A DNA stretch of 36,497 bases from Thermoplasmata archaeon (GTDB lineage: Archaea; Thermoplasmatota; Thermoplasmata; Lutacidiplasmatales; UBA184), in contig DAHUXZ010000022.1 in the NCBI GenBank assembly GCA_027315455.1, forward strand, positions 1-36,497, given 5' to 3'. The notes under the pieces were generated by a model, which was not told the origin of the DNA, did not search any database, and saw only the letters and a list, made by a program, of their open reading frames with translations. The translations under genes were made by a program, and so were the position numbers. Of this stretch, positions 8,556 through 18,100 are shown in pieces. The stretch's first letter is position 1. Each line of letters starts with the position of its first letter.

Positions 8556-8565
8556 TTTCAAATAT
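8556..8565 (+). promoter_or_regulatory. TATA box of the surface-protein gene
   Basis: TTTCAAATAT is an AT-rich island in GC-rich DNA, centred about 27 nt before the ATG at 8588. It supports 8588, not the in-frame ATG at 8564, as the start: the upstream ATG lies inside the box. Confidence 0.6.
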
Positions 8566-8567
8566 GA

Positions 8568-8583
8568 GGAACTTAGAAGTTCC
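8568..8583. promoter_or_regulatory. Perfect inverted repeat between TATA box and start codon
   Basis: GGAACTT-AG-AAGTTCC has seven-base perfect arms and a two-base centre. It sits between the TATA box and the predicted transcription/translation start at 8588. A hairpin with a two-base loop is unlikely, so a dimeric DNA-binding repressor site is the more plausible reading. The regulator is unknown. Confidence 0.45.
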
Positions 8584-8587
8584 GCCC

Positions 8588-10939
8588 ATGCGCAGAAGCG
8601 TCGCCGTAGCGATCGCACTGGTCGCCCTGCTGACCGCCTCGTCGTTGGCACTGATCCCCGGAGCCGCCCGGGCCGCTCCGCTCTCTTCCGCGGCTCCCGC
8701 GGCCACCCCGCAGATCGGGTTCAACACGATCTCGCCGACGGACCAATACGGCAATTACATGAGCGACTTCTACGTCGGCTACTCGAACGGGATCATCTAC
8801 TTCTCCGCCTACGACACGAGCGACACGAGCGCCATCGTCCAGATCAACGACCTGAACGCGACCCGCGACGGGCTCCACAACCCCGTCTACAACCACACGG
8901 TGAGCTTCACGGCCGGCTACTACAACGACAGCTACCTGTGGAACTCCTACTACCAGATCCCCTTCACCCTGGAGCGCGGGGGCTGGTGGAACATCACGAT
9001 CAACGGAACGAACGCGGGCTACAGCTCGACGCCGTTCTACGTGCACACCTACACCGTCTCGATGCAGCCGACGGAGCCCGCGTACCTCGCCGGCCACACC
9101 GGCAAGGTCCTCTACTACGTGGACGCCGCGGTCAACAACGCGCCGTTCTCGAACCTGAGCCAGCTGACGGTGACCGCCACCTACCTCACGAACACCGCGG
9201 TCACCGCGACGCTGCCCGGAACGCCGTTCAACCTCGGCAGCGCGGCGTGGGGATCGTTCAACTTCACCGTCCCCACGGACGCGAACAGCTACGGCGGGAT
9301 CCACTTCACCCTCTACGCGAACATCTCGACCCCGGCGCCGGTCACGAGCGAGATCGGCTACGCGTTCGCCCCGGTCGGCTCGGTCCCTGACCCCGTGGTC
9401 GACCTCGCGACGTGCCCGTCCGGTTGCTTCAGCAACTCGTTCGTGAGCGGGACCCCGGTCTACGTCCTGGTCCAGGCGGAGATCCAGGCCCCCGGCGTCA
9501 CGGCACCGGCGCCCGGGCTCACCGTCCAGTTCCAGTACACCAGCGGCTCGACCCCCGTGACCCCGCCGGGCGGGTCGCCCGCGAGCGTCTCGACCAACGC
9601 GAGCGGTGACGCGGCGATCCTGTTCGTCGCCTCGTCCTCGGTCTTCTCGACGACGGCGACGGACAGCGTCATCGTCACCCTCCATGACCCGCTCAACCCG
9701 TCGGCCGTCGCCGTGTCGACCACCGCCCAGTTCGATGTCCTGACCCAGGCGGCCGGGACCGCGCGGCTGCAGGTGCACCTCGATGCGACCCAGTACTTCG
9801 GTGGCGACACCGCGACCGCGACCTGGGAGATCGGGGGCCTCAACAGCTCGCTCGCCCAGGGCTGGACCGCCGACGGCTGGTGGGTCTGGGAAAGCAACTC
9901 CAACACGCTGGTCGACTCGGGAACGCTTGGCCAGACGGCGACCCAGGGGACGTTCACCTTCGCGGTCCCGCTCGGCTACGGCGGGCCGATCCAGGTCGTG
10001 GTCGACGCCCACAACGCGACGAGCTGGCTGTCGGCGAGCGACTCGGCAGCGGTCTCCGCGCCGGCGATCTTCCTCACCCCGAGCGAGGCCGAGTACCTCG
10101 CCGGTGACACCATCTCGGTGACCGTCCAGACCCAGGGCTCGATCTTCCAGGGCGCCCAGCTCTGGCAGAGCGTCGTGGACAGCTCCGGCAACTCCCTCGT
10201 GAGCGGTCCGCTCAACGCCTCGTCGATCGGGTTCACGATCCCGAAGGTCGGGGCCCCGAGCTACGTGACGGTGAGCGTCGCCGCCCAGACCTCCGCCGGC
10301 ATCGTCGGCCAGGCGTCGATCACCCTCTACGAGGGCTCCGGCATCGCCATCACCGCGGGCGTCACCACCGCGTCGAGCTACGCGGACGGCAGCTACCAGC
10401 CCGGCCAGACGATCGGTGTGAGCTACTCGGTCTTCCCGATCGGCACCGCGACCCTGCCGAAGACGTTCGAGGTGACGGTGTACCCCACGTGGTCGTTCTT
10501 CGGTCCGGGCTACGGCTCGAAGGTCATCCAGACCTCCGCGGCGTCCGGCACGATCGACTTCACGATCCCCAACGGCCTGCCGGCGGGGGCGCAGTCGTTC
10601 ACCGTCGAGGCGCGGCTCGGCAGCTGCACCTACGGCTGCTACGCGATCACGACCTTCGCGGTGAACGTGAACCCGAGCCCCTCGGTCCTCAGCTACGAGG
10701 TCGGGGCCGGTTCGGGCCTCACGGTGGGCTGGCTCGTGCTGCTGGTCCTCATCGTCCTGGTCGCCCTCGCGCTCTTCGTCGCGGTGCGGCGGCGCGGCCG
10801 CCCCGTCGTGATGAAGCCCCACGACGCGAGCCCTCCGACGGCGAGCTGGCAGGAGTCCCCGCCCGCCGGGGGCGGCTCCTCGGGCGGCAGCTCGGGTGGA
10901 GCTTCGGGCGGCGACGCGCCCCCGATGCCAAAGTCGTAA
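8588..10939 (+). CDS. Large secreted, C-terminally anchored cell-surface protein
   Basis: The 783-residue protein begins with a clear signal peptide (MRRSVAVAIALVALLTASS, cut near ALIPGAARA). Its extracellular part is rich in Ser/Thr/Tyr/Asn with many N-x-S/T sequons and repeated beta-sandwich-like segments. The short block (E)AEYLAGDTISVTV recurs as EPAYLAGHTGKVLYYV, suggesting at least two related Ig-like modules. Near the C-terminus is one membrane segment (about 709-735, GWLVLLVLIVLVALALFVAV), then an RRRGR stop-transfer and a Gly/Ser-rich cytoplasmic tail. This is the layout of a surface-layer or adhesin-type protein; no enzymatic motif is seen. The 8588 start is chosen because TATA spacing fits and the signal peptide begins directly there. 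Confidence 0.85.
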   Translation: MRRSVAVAIALVALLTASSLALIPGAARAAPLSSAAPAATPQIGFNTISPTDQYGNYMSDFYVGYSNGIIYFSAYDTSDTSAIVQINDLNATRDGLHNPVYNHTVSFTAGYYNDSYLWNSYYQIPFTLERGGWWNITINGTNAGYSSTPFYVHTYTVSMQPTEPAYLAGHTGKVLYYVDAAVNNAPFSNLSQLTVTATYLTNTAVTATLPGTPFNLGSAAWGSFNFTVPTDANSYGGIHFTLYANISTPAPVTSEIGYAFAPVGSVPDPVVDLATCPSGCFSNSFVSGTPVYVLVQAEIQAPGVTAPAPGLTVQFQYTSGSTPVTPPGGSPASVSTNASGDAAILFVASSSVFSTTATDSVIVTLHDPLNPSAVAVSTTAQFDVLTQAAGTARLQVHLDATQYFGGDTATATWEIGGLNSSLAQGWTADGWWVWESNSNTLVDSGTLGQTATQGTFTFAVPLGYGGPIQVVVDAHNATSWLSASDSAAVSAPAIFLTPSEAEYLAGDTISVTVQTQGSIFQGAQLWQSVVDSSGNSLVSGPLNASSIGFTIPKVGAPSYVTVSVAAQTSAGIVGQASITLYEGSGIAITAGVTTASSYADGSYQPGQTIGVSYSVFPIGTATLPKTFEVTVYPTWSFFGPGYGSKVIQTSAASGTIDFTIPNGLPAGAQSFTVEARLGSCTYGCYAITTFAVNVNPSPSVLSYEVGAGSGLTVGWLVLLVLIVLVALALFVAVRRRGRPVVMKPHDASPPTASWQESPPAGGGSSGGSSGGASGGDAPPMPKS

Positions 10940-10992
10940 GCCGCGGCGCACCGCGGACCGGTGGCCAACCCCTTCCCCCGTCTCGGGGCCCG

Positions 10993-11991
10993 TCAGGGCG
11001 GACCTAGGGAGAGCGCACGGCCGAGCGCCCGGACCGAGGCGCTCGCCTCCTCCCAGGGCAGGCCGCCGAAATCGAAGAGGCCGAGGATCTCGTCGGCCCC
11101 CGCCGCCCCGAACGCGTGGAGGCGCTCGACGACCTCGGGGACCTCCCCGAAGATCGCGAACCCCGAGCGCTCGATCGCCTCCGCCGAGGCCTGGCGGGGG
11201 TCCCGGCGGACCTTCTCCTGGTAGAACGCGCTGTGGGTGGCGAGCCGGCTGTCGAGGTAGCGCTGGAGCGCAGCGCGCGCGGCGTCCGCCCGGGCTCCCG
11301 CGTAGACGTGGACCGCCACCGACACCGTCCCCGCGACCCCGGCCGGCAACGCCGCGCGGTAGTCGCGGATCTCCTCGGCGAGCTCGGGAAGGCCCGCGAC
11401 CGTGGCGTAGGGGATGAGGGCGACGCCGGCCCCGCGCCGGGCCACGAACGGTATCGCCTCCCGGCGCTGGATTGCCAGCCACAGCGGGGGGTGGGGGCGC
11501 TGGAGAGGCGTGACGTTGAGCCGGACCGGCACCGCGCTCGGGGAGGGAGCCCGGACCGGCTCCCCGCGCCAGGCGGTCAGGATCGTCTCGAGGGCCCGGT
11601 CGAACGCCTCCCGCTTCGTCGCCGGGTCGATGCCGAACCCCTCGAACTCGAGCGGAAGGTAGCCGCTGCCCACCCCGAAGTTGAGGCGCCCTCCGCTGAG
11701 CCGGTCGACGAGCGCGTACTCCTCCGCGACCTCGATCGGCGAGTGGAAGGGGAGGACGCTCACCAGCGACCCCAGCCGCAGCCGGCGCGTCCGCGCCGCC
11801 ATGGCCGCGAGGAGGACCGGGGGGGAGGGACAGAGCCCGGTCCCGTCGAAGTGGTGCTCGGCGACCCACGCCGCCGCCAAACCGATGGCGTCGGCGGCCT
11901 CGGCGAGCGCCACGAGCTCGGCCAGGCGGTCCCGACCGTGGCCCACGGGGTCCGGGAACGGATCGGCCACGGAGAAGAGGCTCAGTCGCAC
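10993..11991 (-). CDS. Luciferase-like (LLM class) flavin/F420-dependent oxidoreductase
   Basis: The product from the GTG at 11991 is 332 residues. It opens with VRLSLFSVADPFPD and continues with family blocks: AEAADAIGLAAAWVAEHHF, PSPPVLLAAMAARTRRLRLGSLVSVLPFHSPIEVAEEYALVDRLSGGRLNFGVGSGY split over about residues 50-110, and FGIDPATKREAFDRALETILTAW. These are typical of bacterial-luciferase-like TIM-barrel enzymes using FMNH2 or F420. The cofactor cannot be decided from sequence alone. An upstream in-frame extension exists, but the TATA-like CTTTAATC (minus strand, about 12010-12018) sits about 26 nt before this GTG and the conserved N-terminus begins there. The substrate is unknown. Confidence 0.88.
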   Translation of the reverse strand: MRLSLFSVADPFPDPVGHGRDRLAELVALAEAADAIGLAAAWVAEHHFDGTGLCPSPPVLLAAMAARTRRLRLGSLVSVLPFHSPIEVAEEYALVDRLSGGRLNFGVGSGYLPLEFEGFGIDPATKREAFDRALETILTAWRGEPVRAPSPSAVPVRLNVTPLQRPHPPLWLAIQRREAIPFVARRGAGVALIPYATVAGLPELAEEIRDYRAALPAGVAGTVSVAVHVYAGARADAARAALQRYLDSRLATHSAFYQEKVRRDPRQASAEAIERSGFAIFGEVPEVVERLHAFGAAGADEILGLFDFGGLPWEEASASVRALGRALSLGPP

Positions 11992-12076
11992 GAGGGTGCG
12001 AGCGCCCCCCGGATTAAAGCGGCTCGCCCGCCGCGGGGAGCCCGGGGTCATATCCTTGGGAGCCCTCGTGCCCGCC

Positions 12077-12808
12077 GTGCGTCTGGTGGGGGCGCCGCTA
12101 CGCCAGGGACGCGCGCGGGGGCCGGTCCGTTTCGCTGGCACCTCACCGCCCGATGCCGAGCGCGGGGCGATCCTCGCTGCCGCGACCCTCGAGGAGGCGC
12201 TCGGCCGGTTCGCGGCCGGGGACGGCGTGGGGATCGTCATCGAGGCCGCCGACGCGGATTGCACGCACCTACTGTCGACCGGTCCCCCGGTCGTGGAACG
12301 CATCGACCGCGACCTCCTCCGGGACGGCGAGGTCGTGGAGGTCGACGGCGGGGCCGGAACGGTCGAGCTTCCCAGGGTCGCCGAGGTCCGGGTCGTCACC
12401 TCCTTCCTCGAGCGGTCCGACGGGCGGATCCTGCTGCTGCGCCGGTCGGAGCGCGTCGGGAGCTTCCGGGGCCATTGGGCCGGCGTCTCCGGGTTCCTCG
12501 AGACGCCCCGGCCGATCGACCAGGCGTACCGGGAGATCGCGGAGGAGACCGGGATCCGGCCCGATGCGCTCGCCCTGGCCGCCGAGGGGCGGACGGTCTA
12601 CGCCCGCGACGCCGACCGCATCTACGCGATCCAGCCGTTCCGGTTCCGCGTCGGGTCGGTGGCCGTGCGCCTCGACTGGGAGCATACCGAGTTCGACTGG
12701 GTCGACCCGGAGGAGATCGGGCATCGGCCGACGGTCCCGAAGCTCGACCGCGTCTGGGCGGCCGTCGCCCCATCGCCCGCGCCCTCCGCCGCCCGGAAGA
12801 AACGATAA
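12077..12808 (+). CDS. Nudix hydrolase domain protein
   Basis: The 243-residue product has an N-terminal region of unknown fold (about 1-110) and a C-terminal Nudix domain (about 115-235). The Nudix core REIAEETGI is intact (the REUxEExGU part), preceded by GVSGFLETPRPIDQAY. The spacing before the core is one residue shorter than canonical and the first box glutamate is replaced, so the metal site may be altered. LLLRRSERVGSFRGHWAGVSG is a typical Nudix substrate strand. The start is a GTG; TATA-like TCATATCC at about 12048-12055 favours 12077, and 12068 is an alternative. The stop codon overlaps the probable promoter of tRNA-Ala. The substrate cannot be inferred. Confidence 0.82.
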   Translation: MRLVGAPLRQGRARGPVRFAGTSPPDAERGAILAAATLEEALGRFAAGDGVGIVIEAADADCTHLLSTGPPVVERIDRDLLRDGEVVEVDGGAGTVELPRVAEVRVVTSFLERSDGRILLLRRSERVGSFRGHWAGVSGFLETPRPIDQAYREIAEETGIRPDALALAAEGRTVYARDADRIYAIQPFRFRVGSVAVRLDWEHTEFDWVDPEEIGHRPTVPKLDRVWAAVAPSPAPSAARKKR

Positions 12809-12811
12809 AGA
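12803..12811 (+). promoter_or_regulatory. TATA-like box of tRNA-Ala, overlapping the Nudix stop codon
   Basis: CGATAAAGA, about 30 nt upstream of the tRNA-Ala 5' end, is the only AT-rich element available. It contains the TAA stop of the preceding gene, so tRNA transcription would begin just past the Nudix coding end. Confidence 0.45.
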
Positions 12812-12836
12812 CCCGCAAGGACGCATCCCCGCCCGT

Positions 12837-12910
12837 GGGCTGGTAGATCAGTCCGGAAGATCGCCGGTTTTGCAAACCGGAGGCCTCGGGTTCAAATCCC
12901 GACCAGTCCA
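12837..12910 (+). tRNA. tRNA-Ala (anticodon TGC)
   Basis: The cloverleaf is complete. The acceptor GGGCTGG pairs with CCAGTCC, with a G3-U70 wobble pair, the classic alanine identity element. The discriminator is A, the D stem is GATC/GATC, the anticodon stem CCGGT/ACCGG closes the loop TTTGCAA (TGC), and the T arm is TCGGG-TTCAAAT-CCCGA. No CCA is encoded and no intron is seen. The following 200 bases hold no gene, only the TATA-like ATTAATTACC of the next gene. Confidence 0.95.
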
Positions 12911-13073
12911 CTCCAAGAAAGGGTAGCCGTCCGAGTTTCCGAATCGCACGAGGGGGCCGATCCCCCGCGGCCGTGAAGGAGGGGGCCGGGCCGGCCTGTG
13001 CCGTTCCGAGGCCCGAACGCTCCGCGATCCCCGCGGGCCTGCGCCCGGGTCACGGACGGCGGCGTTTGCGCGG

Positions 13074-13086
13074 CCATTAATTACCA
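13074..13086 (+). promoter_or_regulatory. TATA-like box upstream of the M13 peptidase
   Basis: CCATTAATTACC is the strongest AT-rich element in the 206-base gap after tRNA-Ala. Its centre is about 37 nt before the ATG at 13117, giving a leader of roughly 10 nt. Confidence 0.5.
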
Positions 13087-13116
13087 ACCGGTGACTGTCG
13101 GGCTCCGGAACCGCCC

Positions 13117-15119
13117 ATGAAGCCGACGAACCGTGACTCCGAGCCGGCCCGAAACCCGGCGAAACCTACCGCGCCAGCCGATGGGCGGTTCTCGTTGAGC
13201 TACATCGACCCCTCGGCCGACCCCGTGCGGGCGTTCTACGACTACGCGACGGGCGGCTGGAGGAAGGCGAACCCCATACCGGCGGACAAGGCCGACTGGA
13301 ACGCCTTCCGCGAGCTCTCCGAGCGTAACGCCGGGCGCCTTCGAACGATCGCGGAGGACGCGGCCGCGGCCCCCGATGGAGCGGCGTCGCGCCTGGTCGG
13401 CGCGTACTTCCAGGCGGCGGGAAGGTCCGGCGCGCCCAGCTCGGCCTCGCGCCGGTCCGCCCGCTTCTCGATCGGATCGCGCGGATCGCCTCCGTCGCCG
13501 AGATCTGGCCCGTCGTGGCCGACCTCCACCAGGAGGAGGTCCCCGTCCTGTTCGACTGGGCGGCCGAGCCCGACCGCCGGGCCAGTCGCGTCTACGCCTT
13601 CTACCTCTGGCAGGGGGGACTCACTCTCCCGGACCGGGACTACTACCTCCTCCCCACGTTCGCCTCAGTGCGGGAGCAGTACCGGGGCCACATCGCCCGC
13701 CTGCTCGCCCTCGCGGGAGACCCGCCCGAGGCGGCCGCCCGCAGCGCCGACATCGTCCTCGACCTCGAGACGGCGATCGCCCGCGCGAGCCGGACGCGCG
13801 CCGAGCTGCGGGACGTCCTCGCCAACTACCATCGCATCGAGTCCGCGGACCTGCCCGCGACGATCCCCCATCTGCCGTGGGAGCGATACCGCTTTGCTCG
13901 GGGGATACCCGAGGTCGACTACGTGATCCTCGGGCAGCCCGAGTTCCAGGAGGCCCTCGGCACCCTCCTCGTTCAGCGGCCCCTCGAGGAGTGGAGGACC
14001 TACCTGCGCTGGCATGCGCTCCATGCGGCGGCCCCCCACCTCTCCCCCGAGGCCGAGCGCGAGGACTTCGCCTTCTTCCAGCGGACGCTCCAGGGCCAGG
14101 CCGAGATGGAGCCGCCGTGGCGGCGGGCGCTCCGGCTCCTCGACCAGCACCTCGGGGAGGCGCTCGGCCGCCGGTTCGTCGAGGCGCATTTCCCCGCCGC
14201 GGGCCGCACGCGTATGCTCCGGCTCGTCGAGGACCTGCGCGAGGTCTTCGCCGAACGGCTCCGCTCGCTCGAGTGGATGACCGAGGAGACGCGCGGGCGT
14301 GCCCTCGAGAAGTTCCGACGCTTCGAGGCCCGGATCGGCCATCCCGACACGTTCCGCGACTACGCCGGGCTCGCGATCCGGCCCGACGACCACTTCGGGA
14401 ACGTGCTCCGCGCGCTCCGGTTCGAGTCGCGCCGGAAGCTCGAGCGGCTCGGCGGACCGGTCGACCGTGCCGAGTGGCTGATGACCGCGCCGACGGTCAA
14501 CGCCTACTTCCACCCGAGCCTGAACGAGATCTTCTTCCCGGCGGGGATCCTCCAGCCGCCGTTCTTCGACCCGGACGCCGACGACGCCGTGAACTACGGC
14601 GCGATCGGGGTCGTCATCGGTCACGAGATCACCCACGGCTACGACGACCAGGGGCGCCGGTTCGACGCCGACGGCAACCTCAACGACTGGTGGACCGCGG
14701 CGGACGCCGAGGAGTTCCGCCATCGTGCCGAGGCGGTCGTGGCCCAGTACTCGGCGATCGAGCCGCTGCCCGGCGTCCACATCAACGGCGAGCTCACCCT
14801 CGGGGAGAACATCGCCGATTTCGGCGGGGTCCGCCTCGCCTTCGAGGCCCTGCAGCGCCGCCTCGCCCGGGACCCCGAGGCCCGGAAGACGATCGACGGG
14901 CGCTCGCCGGAGGAGCGGTTCTTCCTCTCCTACGCCCAGATCTGGCGGCAGAACTGCCGGGAGGAGGAGCTCCGGCGCCGGCTCACCATCGACCCGCACT
15001 CCCCGGGGCGCTACCGGGTCGAGGTCCCGCTCGCGAACCTCGCGGAGTTCCGCGCCGCGTTCGCCCGCGGAGCGCCTTCGGGATCGCCGTCCGCCGGCCC
15101 GAGCGTCACGATCTGGTAG
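13117..15119 (+). CDS. M13-family metallopeptidase (neprilysin/PepO-like), interrupted by a frameshift
   Basis: Two overlapping reading frames together make one M13 zinc endopeptidase of about 667 residues. The first frame (from 13117) gives the M13 N-terminus: DPVRAFYDYATGGWRKANPIP and ASRLVGAYFQAAG. At about 13417-13430 the homology moves to the -1 frame (RRAQLGLAPVRPLL, open to 15119). That frame carries VNAYFHPSLNEIFFPAGIL, the zinc site HEITH (about 14632-14646, in GHEITHGYDDQGR), GELTLGENIADFGG with the third ligand Glu, and a normal C-terminus. No signal peptide or anchor is seen, so the enzyme would be cytoplasmic, unlike most M13 members. One missing base beside GGCGGGAAGG would explain the shift; sequencing error and true inactivation cannot be told apart here. 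If only the second frame were expressed, it would start at about 13515 and lack the N-terminal lobe. Confidence 0.85.
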
Positions 15120-18100
15120 GGGCCACGGGCCGCTCCGACGCCGGCGCGGGGCCTCCGCCGGGCGGACCGGGCATGGCGGTCCGAACCCCTCCCGCGCCGG
15201 CGGGGGGCGGGGACGGGGGGCGGGCCCGGCGGGTCGCGAAGTAGACCATCCCGATGAGGAAGACCGTCGCGAGCGTCCCGACCCCGATCAGCAGCGCCAG
15301 GTACGGCCCCGTGGGTCCTGGGCTGCTGGACGGCCCCGCGGGGGCGCCGACCAGGGCCACCGAGACGGCGAGGAGCTCGCCCGGGGCGAGGGAGACGTTG
15401 TTGAAGTACGGCGCGTAGCCCGGGGCGCTCGCCGCGAGACGGTGGAGGCCCGGGGCGATGATCACGGTGAGCGTTCCGTTGACCGGGGCCTGCACGAGGC
15501 CGTCGATCGCGATCGTCGCGTTCACGGGGGTGAGCGTCAGGACGAGCGTGCCGCCGACGGCGGTGAAGTTCACCGTGACGGTGACCGGGCCACCCGCGAC
15601 CGTCACGTTGCCCGTCGGCGCCGCGGCGGCGTAGCCGGCCGACACGCCGACCGCGAAGGCGTAGGTGCCGTTCGGTTCGTCAAAGGAGATCGTGTCCCGG
15701 AGGGCGCTCTGGCCGACCCCTCCGACCGCGACGGACCAGTTCGTCCCCGCGGCGAGCCCCACCTCCGCGAAGGCGAGGGGGAAGGTCGCGACGGGCGGGG
15801 CGGCGAAGGCGATGCCGACGACCACGGGGGCCCCCGCGACGCCGAACGACCCCGACCCGGGGCTCGCGACGAGCCCCGCGACCGGGCCCACGAGGTAGGT
15901 GTAGGTGCCGTTGGGTTCGTCAAAGACGAGCGAGCGCGACGTCGAAACGGCGCCCACGCCGTTGAGGTCGACCGACCAGGCGGCCCCGGCGGGAAGACCG
16001 CTCGCGGTGAAGGTGACCGGCACGGTGAACGGCGTCGGAGGGAGGAGCGGCAGGTAGTCGCCGCCGATCGCGATGGCCCCGGACTCGTTGTACGGGAGGA
16101 CCCCCAGCGGGTTCGTCGCGGTCCCGTAGTCGGACCAGAAGTTGCCGCCCTGGACCCGCCCGCCGACGATGCTCCCGTAGAGGGCGTAGCCGTTCACGAG
16201 GTTCACCGACGACGCCGGCCGCGACGAGACGTTCCACGTATCGACGTAGCGAGCCGCCGTCCCCGAGTAGTAGGTCTCGGTGTAGATCGTATAGGCCGGG
16301 CTCTGGGCGAGACGGGTCGAGGCGGCGAACCCGGGCGCGGCGGTGAAGGAGTTGTCGTAGATCGTGTCGTTCGACTCGAAGACGGAGAGGTCGACCTCGC
16401 TCGTGCCGAAGACGGGGAAGGTCGCGTTGGCCGGTCCGCCCGAGAAGGTGTTGCCCCAGACGACGTTGTGGCCGCCGCCAAAGAGGAGCAGCGAGCTGCC
16501 CTCGTTGAGGAACCCGTTGCCTCCGATGAGCGAGCCGGTGGTGTTCCAGAGCATCAGGTTCGCGAGCGGGAACCCGTTGAGGAACGGGGGGAACCAGCCC
16601 GAGATCCCCGACGACGCGAAGACGGACACCTGGCTCGTCCCGTAGAGCTCGAGCTGAAGGTCGTTCGTCACCGGGAGCGGCGTCCCGAACAGCAGCGAGA
16701 GGGCGAGGATCGTCCCGAGCGCGGAGCCGGCATAAACGACCTCGAAGGTCGGGAGCCCGTTCGCCTCCACGGACGCCGTCGTCTGGTAGAGAAGGAGTCC
16801 CGGGAAGACCGGGAAGGTGAAGTCGTTCAGCTGCCCGAAGATCGGATCGAGGCTCGCCACGCCACCGGAGGGGAGGAGGTACGGGTTCGACGGGGTGCCG
16901 TTGCCGCCGACGGCGAGCTCGGCGAGCTCGGCGTTGCCGGAGGCGATGAGCGGCGTGTAGAGGCCCCGGGACGCGTTCGCGACCAACGCCCCGGGCAGCC
17001 GCCACGTCGACGGGCTCGAGCCGTTGACCACGAAGGTGGCCGGGTCATAGCCGCTCATCAGGATCTCCCCGGAGTAGTTCCCGGGGGGCAGCCGGTAGTC
17101 GACCTGACCGCCCGGCGGCACCGGCGCCCACGCCGCCCAGTCCGCCGAGAACGAATCGGTCGCGTTGACGAAGACGAACGCCGTCGCCGGGGCGATCGTC
17201 CCGGTCAGGTCGATCGCGCCCGGCCGGGCGGACGGGCTCGCGTTCCACATCGGCGAGAGGAGGGACGGGCCGGCCCCGAGATGAACGGTCCCGCCCGCGT
17301 CGAAGTACTCGCTGACGCCCTCGATCGTCTCGCCGGTGTCCGTGCCGTAGCCGAGGGCCGTGGGGACGGTGTCGTAGGTGCTGGCGCTACGGTTGAGGAA
17401 CCGCAGTTGCATCGTGGCGTTGAGCGTAAGGACGCTCGTCGTCGACCCGCCGCCGGGGCCGCAGAGGACCAGCTCGGCGTCGTAGGGGAGGTAGCCGGTG
17501 GGCGTCGGCGAGGCGCCGTTGACCTCGTAGACGGGGACGGGGATCGTGGGCGACGGGGCGAGGAGGTCCTGGGAGTTGAACACCACATGGTCGAACGAAC
17601 CGGCGTGGACCCCGGTACCGTTGACGATCGTGAAGTTGAACCAGACGCTGTCGTAGGGAAGCCCGCCCTGCGACGCGACGCTCGCGTTGGTGTAGAGGTC
17701 GAGGGTGAACGGCAGCGAGACGTTGAGGACCGGACCGAGCGCGTAGTAGAACGACGGGGCGACGAGGGTCCCGTTGCTCGCGGCGAAGACGTTCGGGCTG
17801 ATCTGCCCCGAGGGCCCGGAGAGGTTCCAGACGTTGTCGATGAACTGGAGGAGGTGGCTGCGGGCCGACCACGTCACGACGTTCTGGTTCCAGAAGACGT
17901 AGCTCGAGTTGCCGAAGAGGGTCACGTTCGCGAGGACCGTGTTGAGCTGGAGGCCGACATAATCCGGCGCGTCGTTGTCGAGGTAGAACACCGACAGGTT
18001 CGAGAACGTCATCGACCCCTCGAAGCTCGGGGTGGTGAGCAGGGTCGGCACGGCGACCCCGGTCGTGTTGCGCACCCCGAGGTCGCTCACGCCCATCGGG

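Noticed and set aside
8573-11869. Long antisense frame over the surface-protein gene
   Set aside because: It has the same shadow composition; the sense strand has a signal peptide, sequons, an anchor and a promoter.
13417-13430. Programmed -1 ribosomal frameshift in the M13 gene
   Set aside because: There is no X-XXY-YYZ slippery site and no obvious downstream stimulatory hairpin; a missing base is simpler.
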